From Brachycybe producta (Eukaryota > Arthropoda > Diplopoda > Playtdesmida > Andrognathidae): a DNA stretch of 64,000 nucleotides. Position 1 is the stretch's first letter. Each line of letters starts with the position of its first letter. This document shows positions 1-10,575 of this stretch, in pieces. A program made the position numbers and the translations under genes. The notes under the pieces are model-generated. The model had not been told where the DNA came from. It searched no databases and saw only the letters and a program-made list of their open reading frames with translations. The stretch lies in assembly GCA_036925085.1 (NCBI GenBank), contig JAUPFP010000002.1:10419821-10483820 (forward strand), in the 5' to 3' direction.

Positions 1-316
1 GACAGTGGCGCCCTCTCGTTTTCGTTCATGTTGGTGCCATTCGCTGATACTGGCGATGGCCCTTTGCTGTTAGGACCATCGGATGATGACCGAATACAAG
101 AATGTTGTTGAATCACATCCACAGTTGAAGAAACATTGTTGTTTTTGTTTCTCGTGTTGTTGTCCATTGTTGACCGCTGGTCACTACTCTTTTCACCGGC
201 AACACCATCTGCAACATTGCCACCAATGGGCCTAATGATATCTAGGCGTCGATGTTGATCAGCAATTAGGGCATCGTAAATATCCAATAACGTTGGCACT
301 AAATCCACTGTTGGGC
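1..316 (-). CDS. Third visible coding exon of an unidentified minus-strand gene (partial, runs off the window)
   Basis: Read on the minus strand this segment is open for its full length in one frame, while the other two frames hit stops early. A consensus acceptor (pyrimidine-rich tract ending TTTCATTTAAG) lies at 318-317. The first two bases (GC) complete a Gly codon whose first G ends the exon at 26727, so the phase matches exactly. About 104 residues are encoded. The first 30 or so look folded and helical (VDLVPTLLDIYDALIADQHR). The rest is low-complexity and Asn/Ser-rich (DNNTRNKNNN), typical of a disordered linker. No catalytic motif, signal peptide or membrane segment is seen. I do not recognise the family; a regulatory or scaffold protein is a guess from composition only. 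Confidence 0.85.
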
Positions 317-426
317 CTTAAATGAAACAAAAAAAATTTAAAAGAAAAACATTAATTAAGGTTGTTTTAAAAAGTGTAAACGACACCCTTTAACTCTGGT
401 TATTCTGGAACAAAATGAAGGGAAAT

Positions 427-634
427 GTTTTAAAAACTAGAAGGGGCTAGGGTAGCTCAATCACTGAAGGGTATTTTCATGTTGATATCTTTTAAAATGA
501 ACTTTTTATGACAGTTTGAAAATAATCCAAATACAAACAGATGATATTTTGGGGGGATTTTTCTCTTAAAACGTTTATTTTAAAAGATATCATCAAATGT
601 GATATAGCTACCATTCTAGTTTCTAAAACAGTTT
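427..634. mobile_element. Family C foldback element (TCTAGTTTCTAAAACA ends)
   Basis: Inverted repeat whose left arm contains AAACTAGAAGGGG, TAGCTCAATCACT and TTTCATGTTGATATCTTT, and whose right arm repeats these in reverse complement. The centre is AAACTTTTTAT / AACGTTTATTTT. This is the commonest family in the window. No coding capacity. Confidence 0.75.
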
Positions 635-719
635 GAATTTCTTATACCTTGTTTCCACTACAAGTCTTACTATAGTGTCATAGAATAAGAAGACATACAG
701 TATGGAAACCGCTGGTGTG

Positions 720-909
720 ACAGGCAGTTAGAAATAGGAGAGAACTTCAGTTGGCTCCGCCCTTGTTATGACGACCGTTAACTTCTAATTGGTTTGTTGT
801 GTAGTCTGACGTTAAAAAGGGCGGAGCATGTGACTTCAGACTACATAACCAACCAAGTCATAACAAGGGCGGAGCCAATTGAAGCTCTCTCCTATTTCTA
901 ACTGCCTGT
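720..909. mobile_element. Family A Mutator-like MITE, copy 1 (internally deleted)
   Basis: Palindromic element beginning ACAGGCAGTTAGAAATAGG and ending with its complement CTAACTGCCTGT, with a GGCTCCGCCC box in each arm. Shorter than the 202-206 bp norm because one arm lost the block containing AATTAGAAGTTGC. Confidence 0.8.
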
Positions 910-924
910 CTTGTGTTACATTTT

Positions 925-1103
925 TGCTGTTGCTGTGACAGAAATCCATGACCTTGGAATCGGTTACTAAAGCCGCTTCTATACAGCCGCCATTTTGAAA
1001 AGGATTAGAAATTTTTTTCTATCATAGAAGTCTATGGAAACTTGTGCACATGCGCAGAAAAAGTTCTGTCACAAGTTAATGGCACTGTTTCCCTTCTTGT
1101 CGT
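925..1103 (+). mobile_element. Family H element, degraded copy
   Basis: Shares GCTGTGACAGAA, CATGACCTTGGA, CGCCATTTTGAAA, CACATGCGCAGAAAAA and TCTGTCACAAGTTAAT with the better copies at 42.4 and 43.3 kb. No intact termini. Confidence 0.6.
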
Positions 1104-1107
1104 TAGA

Positions 1108-1440
1108 TTTGGTTAGGTTTGGTTAGGTTAGGTTAGGTTAGCATGTTCTGTTTATAAATCTGCACAGTCTGACGTCTATAAAAGCTCACAATATTTGGAC
1201 CATCAGAATTTACAAAAAACCTGAATAACCGCCAAATGGAACAAACGCCAAGCTGAATAAGCGCCAAATGGAACAAACGCCAAACTGAATAAGCGCCAAA
1301 TGGAACAAACGCCAAACTGAATAAGCGCCAAATGGAACAAACGCCAAACTGAATAAAAGCCAAAAATTTGGCGGTTATTCAGTGTGGCGTTTGTTCCATT
1401 TGGCGCTTATTCAGTTTGGCGTTTGTTCAATTCCTTATTC
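1108..1440. mobile_element. Family K GCCAAA-repeat palindrome, partial copy
   Basis: GGTTAGGTTAGGTTAGG run, a spacer shared almost exactly with 3840-3930, then tandem 32-bp units (GCGCCAAATGGAACAA + ACGCCAAACTGAATAA) followed by the inverted units after an AAAATTTGGCGG centre. Lacks the GGTGGCGC terminus seen in the intact copy. Confidence 0.75.
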
Positions 1441-2931
1441 AATTCCTTATCAATCCTTATTCTGTGCTAGGGTCAACATTTTGGGAGGCCACCATCACCC
1501 CAAAAAATGTAACAAGAAGACACAAAAAGTGTAACATAATGGAAAGTTTATCTAAAACTTTCTAAAGACGAGGGGAGAAAGGGAGGGGGTCCAATTTTGA
1601 CGCCATTTTTTTCATGCTGTGTGTTACATATTTATTGGGCCACCAACTTTGCACCATTTTTTTTTTCTTCCTCTCTTTCTCTTCAAATCTAATGGACTTC
1701 CTCGGTAACAAAAGTAAATACAGCATATGGTCGAGAAAACAAAAATACATTATTACAACAACAAAAAAAACTTTCTCTTCTAGTTTTTACTCTCCACCTA
1801 ACAACAACTTATGGTGTTAGTTAAGAGACACACAAAAAACGCCTAAAGAAAGGGTCAATTAACTACATCATATATTCTCCGTCTCCCCTCCTTACTACCC
1901 CTCAGTGGGTGGGGGGCCCACCAAAAGACACACACCCAAAGACCCACAATCCCCCTAAATAATTCTCACACCCTTCTCAAGTTACAACTTTTATAAAAAA
2001 AAAATTGTTGTATTTTCTACAAACACTTTTAATATATTGATAATAATGAAAGATAAGAAATTAATTTTAAATTAAAATTTGTACTAAAGAAAGGTCAAGT
2101 TTGTATGTCTTGGTCCTCTGTGGGGGGTTAGGGTTCCCCCCTCACCACAACCTCCCTCATCTTTCTATGACAAATAAATGGGTGTAACTTTTTACTTGCA
2201 CTGATTTACATTTAAAGGTGTAAATTTGTCTCAAATGATGTATTGAATTATTTTAAATTTTGAAAGTGGTTTCTTTTTTTTTTTTTGGTTGTTGTTTCTG
2301 AAATTTTGAACTCAATTTATCTGATTATGAAACTGTGAAATTTTGAGTCAATTAAGTTTGTTTAGAAGAGAGAAGATGGAAATACAATAGGGAAGCAAAC
2401 ATAATAATAAATATGGCTGCCCCCTATTTCCTCCCTCTGTACCTTTGTAAATTATTATTATTACATGGTGTAAAGCAGCAATATGGAACTAATTACTCCA
2501 GAGGGAGAGAAAGAGAGAAACAAAAATAGCAGAAGGCACAACAAGAATTAAAAGATGGCGGAAGACAGAAAAAGGGGGAGGGGAGGGAGAAACCTTTTTA
2601 TTACACCCATAACCACTAATAAATATGGAATCTGTTGCTACTAATAAGAAGTTACTTGTTTAACCAATATGGCTCTGTGTTTTTCTTTTAATTGTGTGTC
2701 ATAAATTTAATAAATGTCAACCGAGAAAAAGACAACCATTTTTGCTTTTTTTTGTTCTTCTTCTTCTTCTTCTTCTATGCAATGGAAGTGTTGTAAGAAA
2801 TCCGTACAAAATTATCCTTGTGTGAACCATGCTGTAAAATATATAAGCAGTGTGATCGCAGCTCAAAGTCTGCAATTTCTTCCTCCTCCTCTTGCAATCA
2901 TTCTCGCTGACGTCACAAGTGATTGCTCTTA
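1441..2931. other. Intronic filler with no recognised gene
   Basis: AT-rich DNA with homopolymer runs, a (TTC)n tract at 2757-2775 and C-rich patches near 1860-1960 and 2130-2150. I see no exon or element boundary. Confidence 0.5.
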
Positions 2932-3222
2932 TACCTAGTACACACCTGATAATTTAAATGCATTTAAATAATAAATGTGTTCTACAGAGCCCCGTGAAGG
3001 GCAAACAAACAATATGTCAAATTCAAGTTATTCAGTTAATAATCTGAAAATATTGAGTAAATATATAAACTATTGACAAAATATTGGTTTCGTATTTCAA
3101 TTTAAAATATTAATGATAAAGTCAATTTTTATTTGGTGTTCATGACCTTAACTGGATTCCGTATAATTCACGCAAACACATTTAATTTGAATTTATTTAA
3201 CTCATGTGTGAGTACAAGATAT
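2932..3222 (+). mobile_element. Family B MITE (TACCTAGTACACACCTG ends), copy 1
   Basis: About 290 bp; imperfect terminal repeats TACCTAGTACACACCTG and (complement) TACCTTGTACACACATG. Internal landmarks are AATTTAAATGCATTTAAAT, ACAGAGCCCCGTGAAGG and TTAACTGGATTCCGTATAA. Noncoding. Confidence 0.8.
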
Positions 3223-3675
3223 TAGGGTCAGACAACTACTGTAGGGCATTGCATGATTGCCATCATATCATAAAATTTGTGAGATCAAATTTGATTTGAA
3301 CACATTTGCCAGTGTGTGTAATCGATCATTTTTGTTCAGATTTAAATTTTCTACTAAATATTTGCATATTTTGCAAAGTGTTTTCTATACATTTTTACTG
3401 CGTTTAAAGTCTGCAAGTCCTTCATGATTTGTGTACAATTTGAATATATTTAAAATTCGGAAGGGCATCATTGCAAATTGACGACTAATTAATAAATGTA
3501 GGGATGAGATATTCAGAATCCTCGAATCCCGCGCGAATCTTGAAAAATATTTGAGATTCGAAAACTCGAATCTTCGCGCTTTTTTTCGTCTTTAGAATCT
3601 TTCGAATAGTAACCGAAAAAAAATTATTAAAAACTTTGGTAAAATTGGTTTTTAACTCCATTGATGTCCAATAGA

Positions 3676-4077
3676 GGTGGCGCTGATCAAGCGCCAAATT
3701 GAACAAGCGCCAAATTGAATAAGCGCCAAATGGAACAAACGCCAAACTGAATAAGCGCCAAATGGAACAAACGCCAAAATGTGATAAACACATTGTTAGG
3801 TTAGGTTAGGATTGGTTTGGTTTGGTTAGGTTAGGTTAGGTTAGCATATTCTGTTTGTAAATCTGCACAGTCTGACGTCTATAAAAGCTCACAATATTTG
3901 GACCATCAGAATTTACAAAAAACCTGAATAACTGCCAAACTGAATAAGCGCCAAATAGAACAAACGCCAAACTGAATAAGCGCCAAATGGAAGAAACACC
4001 AAACTGAATAAAAGCCAAAAATTTGGCGGTTATTCAGTTTGGCGTTTGTTCAATTTGGCGCTTATTCAGTCGCCCCC
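3676..4077 (+). mobile_element. Family K GCCAAA-repeat element, full copy nested in the hAT-like element
   Basis: 402 bp, starts GGTGGCGCTGATCAAGCGCC and ends GGCGCTTATTCAGTCGCC plus a C run. Flanked by a perfect 8-bp duplication CCAATAGA (3668-3675 and 4078-4085). The interior holds repeated GCCAAA units in opposite orientation at the two ends and a telomere-like GGTTA array in the middle. Confidence 0.88.
3797..3843 (+). repeat. Telomere-like GGTTAG array
   Basis: Runs of GGTTA/GGTTT units inside family K. The same array is at 1105-1141. The unit resembles arthropod TTAGG telomere repeats but is carried by a mobile element here. Confidence 0.7.
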
Positions 4078-4991
4078 CCAATAGAAGCATTCACTATCAA
4101 AAAAAACCGGCGATTGTTACAATTTCGATGGTATCCGGATCACCAATGATTCACCATGTGGGCTGAGTGAAGCCACACTGTGTTTTTTATTATTAATAAT
4201 TTAATATTTAATATTATTTCATTTATTTGTATCTTCTTAATGAATTAATATAGGATTCTTATATGAATTATTCGAGGGATTCGAGAACCTTTAGGATTCG
4301 GATTCGAGAAAATTTAGGATTCGTCCCACCTCTAAATAAATGCAATGTAAGTGATTTCTTTTGTGGTTTCAGAATTCGCACAACACGAATTTGTCCCATT
4401 TTTTTTCTTATTTCCAGCTTTTATTTAAATATGACTTTCCATTTTTCTTTAAAGAAAACCGCAATTAATTCTTATCGTTTTTTTTTTCTTCTTCATTTTT
4501 TAAACAATTAAGATTAATTTAAAAGAAGCTGATCTTTTTAAGTTGCGTGTTTTGAGATTTTTATTCCATGTTTGATCTGATTTGAAAAAAAAAAAGTCAG
4601 AGCTTTACTTTTGTTTAAATCTATTATAAATGAACTAACTTAACTACTCTTCAATTAAATTGAGATTTTTTTTTCCTTCATTTTTATTCGAGCGGAAAAA
4701 AGAATTTCATTAAATTCTTAATAAGATTATTATTATTATTATTATGGGGATTGTATTTTTTTTTAAAATCTAATACAATGTACGAAGGTGGTGATGGTGG
4801 TTGGTATGTTGGATGCTCTCTCCTCCATTCTTTACTAAAGTGCATTATACTCAGACACATTTTAATAAAAAAAAATATCTTTAAACGTATTTAATTACAA
4901 GTTATTCAGTTGTTTCATGTTAGAATCTGTAGGCTACAAAATAATTAGTCAATTTCTTATTATCTTCCACCCTAAACACCTATTTTCTTCG

Positions 4992-5436
4992 GGTCAGAAT
5001 AAAAAGATGAACGAATGAACATTGGTGGTAACTATAAAACCCGACACAGAATCCATGTAGAATTGGATGAACACTATATTATTATGGATGAACACACAGA
5101 GAGAAATAAAAGGATGAACATATTTTAAAGGGATGAACATACTTCAAAGGGTTGAACATGGTTTTGAGGGGGATGAACATGATTTTGAGTTGGATGAACA
5201 TGGTTTTATGAGAGATCAATCATGTTCATCACCATAAAACCATGTTCATCCCCCTTAAAACCATGTTCATCCTCTTTAAAACCATGTTCATCCTCCTTAA
5301 AACCATGTTCATCCCTTTAAAATTTGTGTTCATCCATATAATATAGTGTTCATCCAATTCTATATGCTTTCTGTGTCGGGTTTTAGAGTTACCCCCAATA
5401 TTCATCTGGTTCAATCGTTCATCTTTTTATCCTGAC
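4992..5436. repeat. Foldback element built of a GGATGAACATGGTTTT minisatellite
   Basis: The left arm carries seven or more GGATGAACAT units and the right arm carries the complementary ATGTTCATCC units. Outer arms match as well (TGAACGAATGAACATTGG / CCAATATTCATCTGGTTC; AAACCCGACACAGA / TGTGTCGGGTTTTA). The centre is near 5215. Confidence 0.8.
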
Positions 5437-5527
5437 TCTTTTCTGGTTTATGAATAGCTTGATTTTCGAATTCAAGATTGTTCTGTCTTTAAAGGAAGGC
5501 AAATTTAAGAGGAAAAAAAAAACTAGT

Positions 5528-5712
5528 GTTTAGAAACTAGAAGAGTGGCTCAATCATTTAGGTGATTTTCATGTTGATATCTTACAAAATAGACTTTTTA
5601 TAAGACAAAAATTTAAATAAATCATTACTTAAAGTTGGGTCATTTTCAAACTGACATAAAAAGCTTAATTTTGAAAGATACCACCTTACATGCAAAGAGT
5701 TAAACTACCTGT
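5528..5712. mobile_element. Family C foldback element
   Basis: Left arm AAACTAGAAGAGTGGCTCAATCA and TTTTCATGTTGATATCTT; the right arm is diverged after AGCTTAATTTTGAAAGATA. Confidence 0.65.
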
Positions 5713-5969
5713 AGATTTTATAAAATGAATTTTGGTTAGATATAAAAAATTACACTTAAAAGCAACATTAATTAAAAGATTAAAAAAAAACATTTTGTAA
5801 CTTTTGTCTGGCAACCTTGCTGCTTGCTATTTCTCAATACGAAATTAGTAATTTTGTAATTGAAAATTGCATAAAACTATGAGAAATGTTAGCTAAAATA
5901 CAGTAAACTCAGCAAAACGTGAAAATTTCACGTTTTTTTCTTCCAATTCGAACCAGGAGCAAATTTATA

Positions 5970-6352
5970 AAAAACTTAAGTGGGCTCCATAGAAAGATAC
6001 TTGTGTTAATGCAAGGTAGATGGCGCAATGCAACCTCCATAGGTGGCCAAACTACACTCGCCGCCAATTAGTTGAAATAGAATGCAGCCTTTTAGCTCTA
6101 AAAACGTCCAAAACAACCTTAATTATCAGCACGTGACAAACTTAACCCAGAACACAATATAAGTGAAGAGAGAGAGAGAGCACGTGTAGAAATATGCGAT
6201 GACGCAAATTAAAAGTTTGCCACGTGATAAAAAAAAGGAAGAAGGTGAGTCAATAGTTGAAGAGTGTCTTCAGTACATTTCAATAGGAGGAGGGCTAGTG
6301 GCGCCATCTAACGCTACATGCACAAAATAAACCATCTACTTGTATTCTTAAG
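5970..6352 (+). mobile_element. Family E repeat
   Basis: Shares TGCAAGGTAGATGGCG, CAACCTCCATAGGTGGC, GTTGAAATAGAATGCA, ATTATCAGCACGTGACAAAC and CAATATAAGTGAAGAGAG with 51688-51925, and its left part with 9684-9788 reversed. Arms end in ACTTAAG / CTTAAGTTT, so it is a foldback-type element. Carries a CTCF-like core on the minus strand at 6300-6309. Confidence 0.65.
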
Positions 6353-7239
6353 TTTAAAAAAAACCTGATTTAAATAAAAAAAAATCCTATTTTCTTAGAA
6401 AAATCCACCCTGGAAAAAAACTAACATATTGACCGTAAAAAAACTCGGCCATACAAACTTTTTAAAAAGTGATTAATGAACTTTCTAAAAACCTCTTGAT
6501 TGAAAACCGTGATTTCAATGATTAAATTTTAATAAGGTGGATTTATTATTATTATTTTGATATTAAAAAAATTGATAAGCAATAATAATAAAAAAAAATC
6601 CTCACTGTATGAAATGACGTCACAAAAGTAATTGACCTGAAATCTCGAAAATAAAAAAATGATGTATTTTTTTTTTTGTCGCAACAAATGCAAACAAAAA
6701 TGGGAAAATATCCATTTTGATCCAACATCAAACAACTTTTGAACGAAAAAAGTAAATAAATATAAAATGACGCGTGATTAAAAACAATGTCCGCGTCAAC
6801 AGACGAAACAAAATTATATTAAGTTTTATTTTTCAGAAATGGCGCCATGTTTATTTTTTTTTGTTCAACAACAACAAAAAAAAAATAGTAAAAACATCCG
6901 AAAATAAAAAAATGGCAAAAATTTATTTTCTTCTCTCCCTAAGGACAATGTTGATGAGAATTAACCAAAAAAAAAACCCTCAAAAGTTAATTTTTTTTAA
7001 TATGTAATAAAAAAAAGTGACTTGCCAACAACACAAGTTGCCAATAGACCGACTAAAATTGTTCAAGTTGTCGACTAAATAAAATATCACATATTTTATA
7101 AGGCGCCAACTGTGAAATATATTTCAAAATAAACTTGTGAGAGAAAAAGAAAAAAAATTTCTCTCTCTTTCAAACTCCTATTCATCATTTTTTTTTTGTT
7201 GAAAAAAGGAATACAGAAATAACATTAAAATCTCTCTCC
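6353..7239. other. Intronic AT-rich filler
   Basis: Poly-A and poly-T runs, short ORFs only by chance. No element or exon recognised. Confidence 0.5.
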
Positions 7240-7824
7240 CCCGTATTCTAAAATGTTGCTTAAAATAAAGCTAAGCTTTAAGTTTATACTCCAATATATT
7301 ATCAAGCTATTATATATTTGCAAGCTTTGAAGTTCTGTAAAATTAGCTCCCCAAAGCTTAGCTTGTTCACACATACATGTGGCCTTGCAAAGTTTACCCT
7401 ATTTTATGACCTTTATATCCTATAAAACAGATACACAAAACAATAGAACCCTTCCCCTTCTGGAAGAAAAAAGGTGTGACTTATTCACCCCTTTTGTCTA
7501 TCCGTTTCCTGATTGGTGCTTTGAGTTGCTAAGCTTTGAAAAGTTGAACAATTTCAAAGCTAGCTTCATGCTCTGGCGAAGGCAAAAACCTGAAGCTCTG
7601 ACGTCATTTTTGAAGCTTCGCAGGCTGCTTTGCCGCTTAGCAAGGGAGTATAAACCAACCCTTTATTAGGGTATGTTTATACTCCAAACTTTGCTAAGAT
7701 TCAAGCAAGCTTTGAAGCTCCTAAAAATTAGCTCACCAAAGCTTAGCTTGTTCATAGAAACATGTGGTCTTGCAAACATCACATTTTCGAACCTTTATTA
7801 CCCTATAAAACAGATATACAAAAC

Positions 7825-8194
7825 GGTTGGGGGTCACTACAGCTACCAAGGCTTACAAGCGCTACTAGGGGGAGAACAGCTACTTGGGTCACTGCAGCTA
7901 CCAAAAAAATATAACCCTTTCTCCCTAACCTAATCGAACCTTACCTAACCGAACCTAATCGAACCTTACCTAACCGAACCTTACCTAACCGAACCTTACC
8001 TAACCGAACCTTACCTAACGAAACCTAACCGAACCTTACCAAACCAAACCAAACCGAACCTTACGGAACCGAACCTTACGGAACCGAGCCGAACCAAACC
8101 TTACGTAATGAAACCTAACCGAACCGAATCTAAACTAAACCGTATTGATAAATAAAAAGGCCTATAGTTTTTGGTAGCTGTAGTGAGCCAGTCC
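7825..8194 (+). mobile_element. Element with 10-bp target duplication carrying a CTAACCGAACC array
   Basis: Bounded by direct repeats TATACAAAAC at 7815-7824 and 8195-8204. The uninterrupted sister copy at 7432 has only one version of the site. Inverted ends share CACTACAGCTACCAA. The interior is about 190 bp of degenerate CCTAACCGAACCTTA repeats. The superfamily is unresolved; a 9-10 bp duplication would suit Mutator-like elements. Confidence 0.8.
7925..8140 (+). repeat. Degenerate CTTACCTAACCGAACC array
   Basis: Roughly 10-16 bp units (AACCTTACCTAACCG) repeated more than ten times with drift. Telomere-like in composition (complement contains GGTTAGGT) but inside an element, so not a telomere. 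Confidence 0.75.
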
Positions 8195-8405
8195 TATACA
8201 AAACAATAGAACCCTTCCCCTTCTGGAAGCAAAGAAAGGTGTGACTTATTCACCCCATTTGTGTATCCGTTTCATGATTATTGGTGTTTTGAGTTGCTAA
8301 GCTTTGAAAAGTTGAACAATTTCAAAGCTAGCTTCATGCAAAAACCTGAAGCTTTGACGTTTTTGCTGCCCTAACATTTTCTATAGTTAAAGTCTATGGA
8401 AGAGT

Positions 8406-9196
8406 TTTAAGCTTAGACCATTAAACTGAGGGGACGGGCTAAGAAATAATAATTCCGTCCAATTTCAATTTGCATCAGGACAAGTTTTGAGATCTGGGAA
8501 TGGCAAACCGGAAATGAAGACCTTCTCGCATTGCAAACTTCCCTGGAAACATTATATATGCTCAAAATATACATTGAGTCTTAACACATAGACTTGAGTT
8601 GTTAGTCAATTTGCAGAATGCCTATATCAACAAGCCAATGCCACACATTGCCTAAGACTATTAAATCGTACAGATTTATTATCGAAATTGTTGATTTCTC
8701 AAATTGACTGGTAGTATTTTTTTTTTTCAAGAATGACTGATTTTTCTCTTCACTTAGTAAGAAATATGAATGAGGAAGTGAAGATTAAGAAAATGAGACT
8801 TTTTTAAAAATATTTTGTCCGTTTTTGTTCGACGACGACGTCGACGACACGAGAGAAGGTTTAAAGTTTCCCATTTTGGGATGTCCCGTGTCAAGGACCC
8901 TCTCATCCTTTTACATCTTTTGCTTGCTCAATGTAAACTCGGTTCAAAAATAGGGTTCAGTGGGAGAAAAAAAAAATTATGACATTTCCTACAAGGCTAA
9001 ACTTATTATTAGTAAGAAGATCTTCTTTGCTAGCAAAATATATTATGAGAGAAAGAAACAACTAAAAGTTGGCGCTTCAAGAGTTAAATTTTTTTCCAAC
9101 AAACACTTTTGACAAATGGCAAATTTTATAACAGTTGGCTCAACGAGATTTAACATAAATGGGCGTTAACTTCTTTAAAAAAAATGTAAATTTGGC
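8406..9196. other. Intronic filler
   Basis: Contains a GACGACGACGTCGACGACAC palindrome at 8831-8850 and a degraded fragment of the CTGCACATTG/GACTGA repeat at about 8600-8770. No exon seen. Confidence 0.45.
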
Positions 9197-9372
9197 AAAA
9201 ACTAGAATAGTAGGTAATAATGTTAAAAGTATTTTAATGAAGATAAATAACTTGACATTTTTTTTTCAAAAAAAAAAAGCAGTCAAATTACCATAAAAAA
9301 AAGTTTATTTTTAAAGATATTATTATGAAAATAAATTTTGCATAATCGTCGACTATTCTAGTTTTTAACAAA
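9197..9372. mobile_element. Family C foldback element, diverged
   Basis: AAAAACTAGAATAGTAGGT at the left and CGACTATTCTAGTTTTTAA at the right, around AGTTTATTTTTAAAGATAT. Confidence 0.6.
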
Positions 9373-9485
9373 ACATAAGATGTTTTTGCTAAATGTTGCA
9401 TTCGAGAAGAAGAAAGAAAAAAAAAACCCTAAAAACGCTGTGAAGTCTCAACTCTACCTTTCTATATTCTAAAACATTATGTTAG

Positions 9486-9662
9486 GCCATGTTTCCACTG
9501 GAGTGACAATGTAAACTTTTTGAAAATTTCAACTGCTGAAAACTAGAAGAAACATGGCCTCCGCCCATTCACTATCATAGGCAAAAGCCACGTTTCTTCT
9601 AGTTTTCATCAGTTCAAATTTTCAAACAGTTCAAATTTTCATCTCAATGGAAACAAGGCCTT
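9486..9662. mobile_element. Family F foldback (GGCCTTGTTTCCA ends)
   Basis: Begins TTAGGCCATGTTTCCACTGG and ends CAATGGAAACAAGGCCTTAG. Inner arms ACTAGAAGAAACATGG / CCACGTTTCTTCTAGTTTTC give a second stem. Confidence 0.75.
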
Positions 9663-9683
9663 AGAAAATAATAAAATAACCGT

Positions 9684-9788
9684 AGGCCTTGTTTCCATTG
9701 GCACGAGTGTAGTTTGGCCATCTATGGAGGTTGCAGGCGCCATCTAGCTTGCATTTACACAAGTATTTTTCTATGAAGTTCTCTTAAA
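9684..9788 (-). mobile_element. Family E repeat fragment with a family-F-type end
   Basis: Reverse complement of the first part of family E (TAGATGGCGCCTGCAACC, ACTTGTGTAAATGCAAG), here preceded by GGCCTTGTTTCCATTGG. Confidence 0.6.
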
Positions 9789-10007
9789 GCACCTTTAAAA
9801 ACAAACTACTGATTGCTTTTTTAAGCTTCAGCCATTTGGTTTTGATATTTGAAGCAGATCACAGCGTTAAAAAACAATCTAACCAATCAGATTTATAGAA
9901 AAGTGAAAAAAAGCAGGTCAGCTGGTTATGATGTTACAGCTACGTATGCCACCTTTTGAGTAAACTAGTTTGGTTTGATTTTGACGCAAATTATGCAGTA
10001 TAATTAC

Positions 10008-10213
10008 ACAGGCATTTAGAAATCGGGACGAACTTCAGTTGGCTCCGCCCTTTTTATGACGACTGGCAACTTCTAATTGGTTTGTTGTGTGGTTCGATGT
10101 TGAAAAGGGCGGAGCATGTGATGTCAGACTACATAACCAACCAATTAGAAGTTTCGTTCGTCATAAAAAGTGGCGGAGCCAACTGAAGTTCTTCACGATT
10201 TCTAAATACCTGT
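10008..10213. mobile_element. Family A Mutator-like MITE, copy 2
   Basis: 206 bp, ACAGGCATTTAGAAATCGGG to CTAAATACCTGT. Flanked by TATAATTAC (9999-10007) and TACAATTAC (10214-10222), a 9-bp duplication with one mismatch. Confidence 0.88.
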
Positions 10214-10559
10214 TACAATTACTTTCATTGGTTAAAATTGTAAAGCAAAATCAAGCAAGACAGAAAGCGAATATGCGCAGCTTGACCTTATTTCAGTTAC
10301 GCAGCAGGCACTTAAAACTTTCTCTCCATTATGTCAAATTACAGTTATTGATGTTGTCCGTGTTGAAAATCTTGGCACAATTGGCTCAACAAATGTTGGC
10401 CCAATTTGGCTCACAAAATGTGCGTTTGAAGCACTCCGCTGCCCTCGAGCTTTTTTTTAAAAAGGATTTTTTCTTGTTTTTTAGTCTTTTTTTTTGGTTA
10501 AAAAAAGTGTCTGCAATTCGTTTTTCAAACGAAATAACAGACATAAATGTCAAAAGTAG

Positions 10560-10575
10560 GGGGGGGGGGGGGGGG
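10560..10575 (+). repeat. Poly-G run of about 15-16 bases
   Basis: Uninterrupted G tract, a possible quadruplex former. Other G or C tracts occur near 10883, 12834, 13219, 24001, 42253 and 58159. Confidence 0.7.

Larger units (their letters stand above)
3499..4334 (+). mobile_element. hAT-like non-autonomous element carrying a nested insertion
   Basis: Starts TAGGGATGAG and ends CCCACCTCTA (complement TAGAGGTGGG), flanked by a perfect 8-bp duplication AATAAATG (3491-3498 and 4335-4342). The TAGNGRTGRG terminus and 8-bp duplication are typical of the hAT superfamily. Subterminal copies of GGATTCGAG/CTCGAATC lie at both ends. Without the nested insertion the element is about 426 bp. Confidence 0.85.
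7240..8405. mobile_element. Two adjacent copies of an AAGCTTAGC-rich foldback repeat (family L), the second interrupted
   Basis: Copy one spans about 7255-7660 with AAGCTAAGCTTTAAGTTTATA on the left and AAGGGAGTATAAACC on the right. Copy two starts at about 7673 and repeats CAATAGAACCCTTCCCCTTC and AAGGTGTGACTTATTCACCCC. It is split by the insertion at 7825-8194. Confidence 0.65.

Noticed and set aside
1133-1363. Open frames translating as repeated FGVCSIWRLFSLAF-like peptide
   Set aside because: They are the translation of the 32-bp GCCAAA units of family K; all copies, on both strands, give such peptides. No start, splice or conservation support.
7379-7933. Two consecutive plus-strand frames of 96 and 86 codons
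   Set aside because: They are translations of two copies of the family L foldback repeat; the second runs into the nested insertion.
7925-8140. True chromosome-end telomere
   Set aside because: The array is bounded by element ends and a target duplication and is followed by the same repeat family; it is interstitial.
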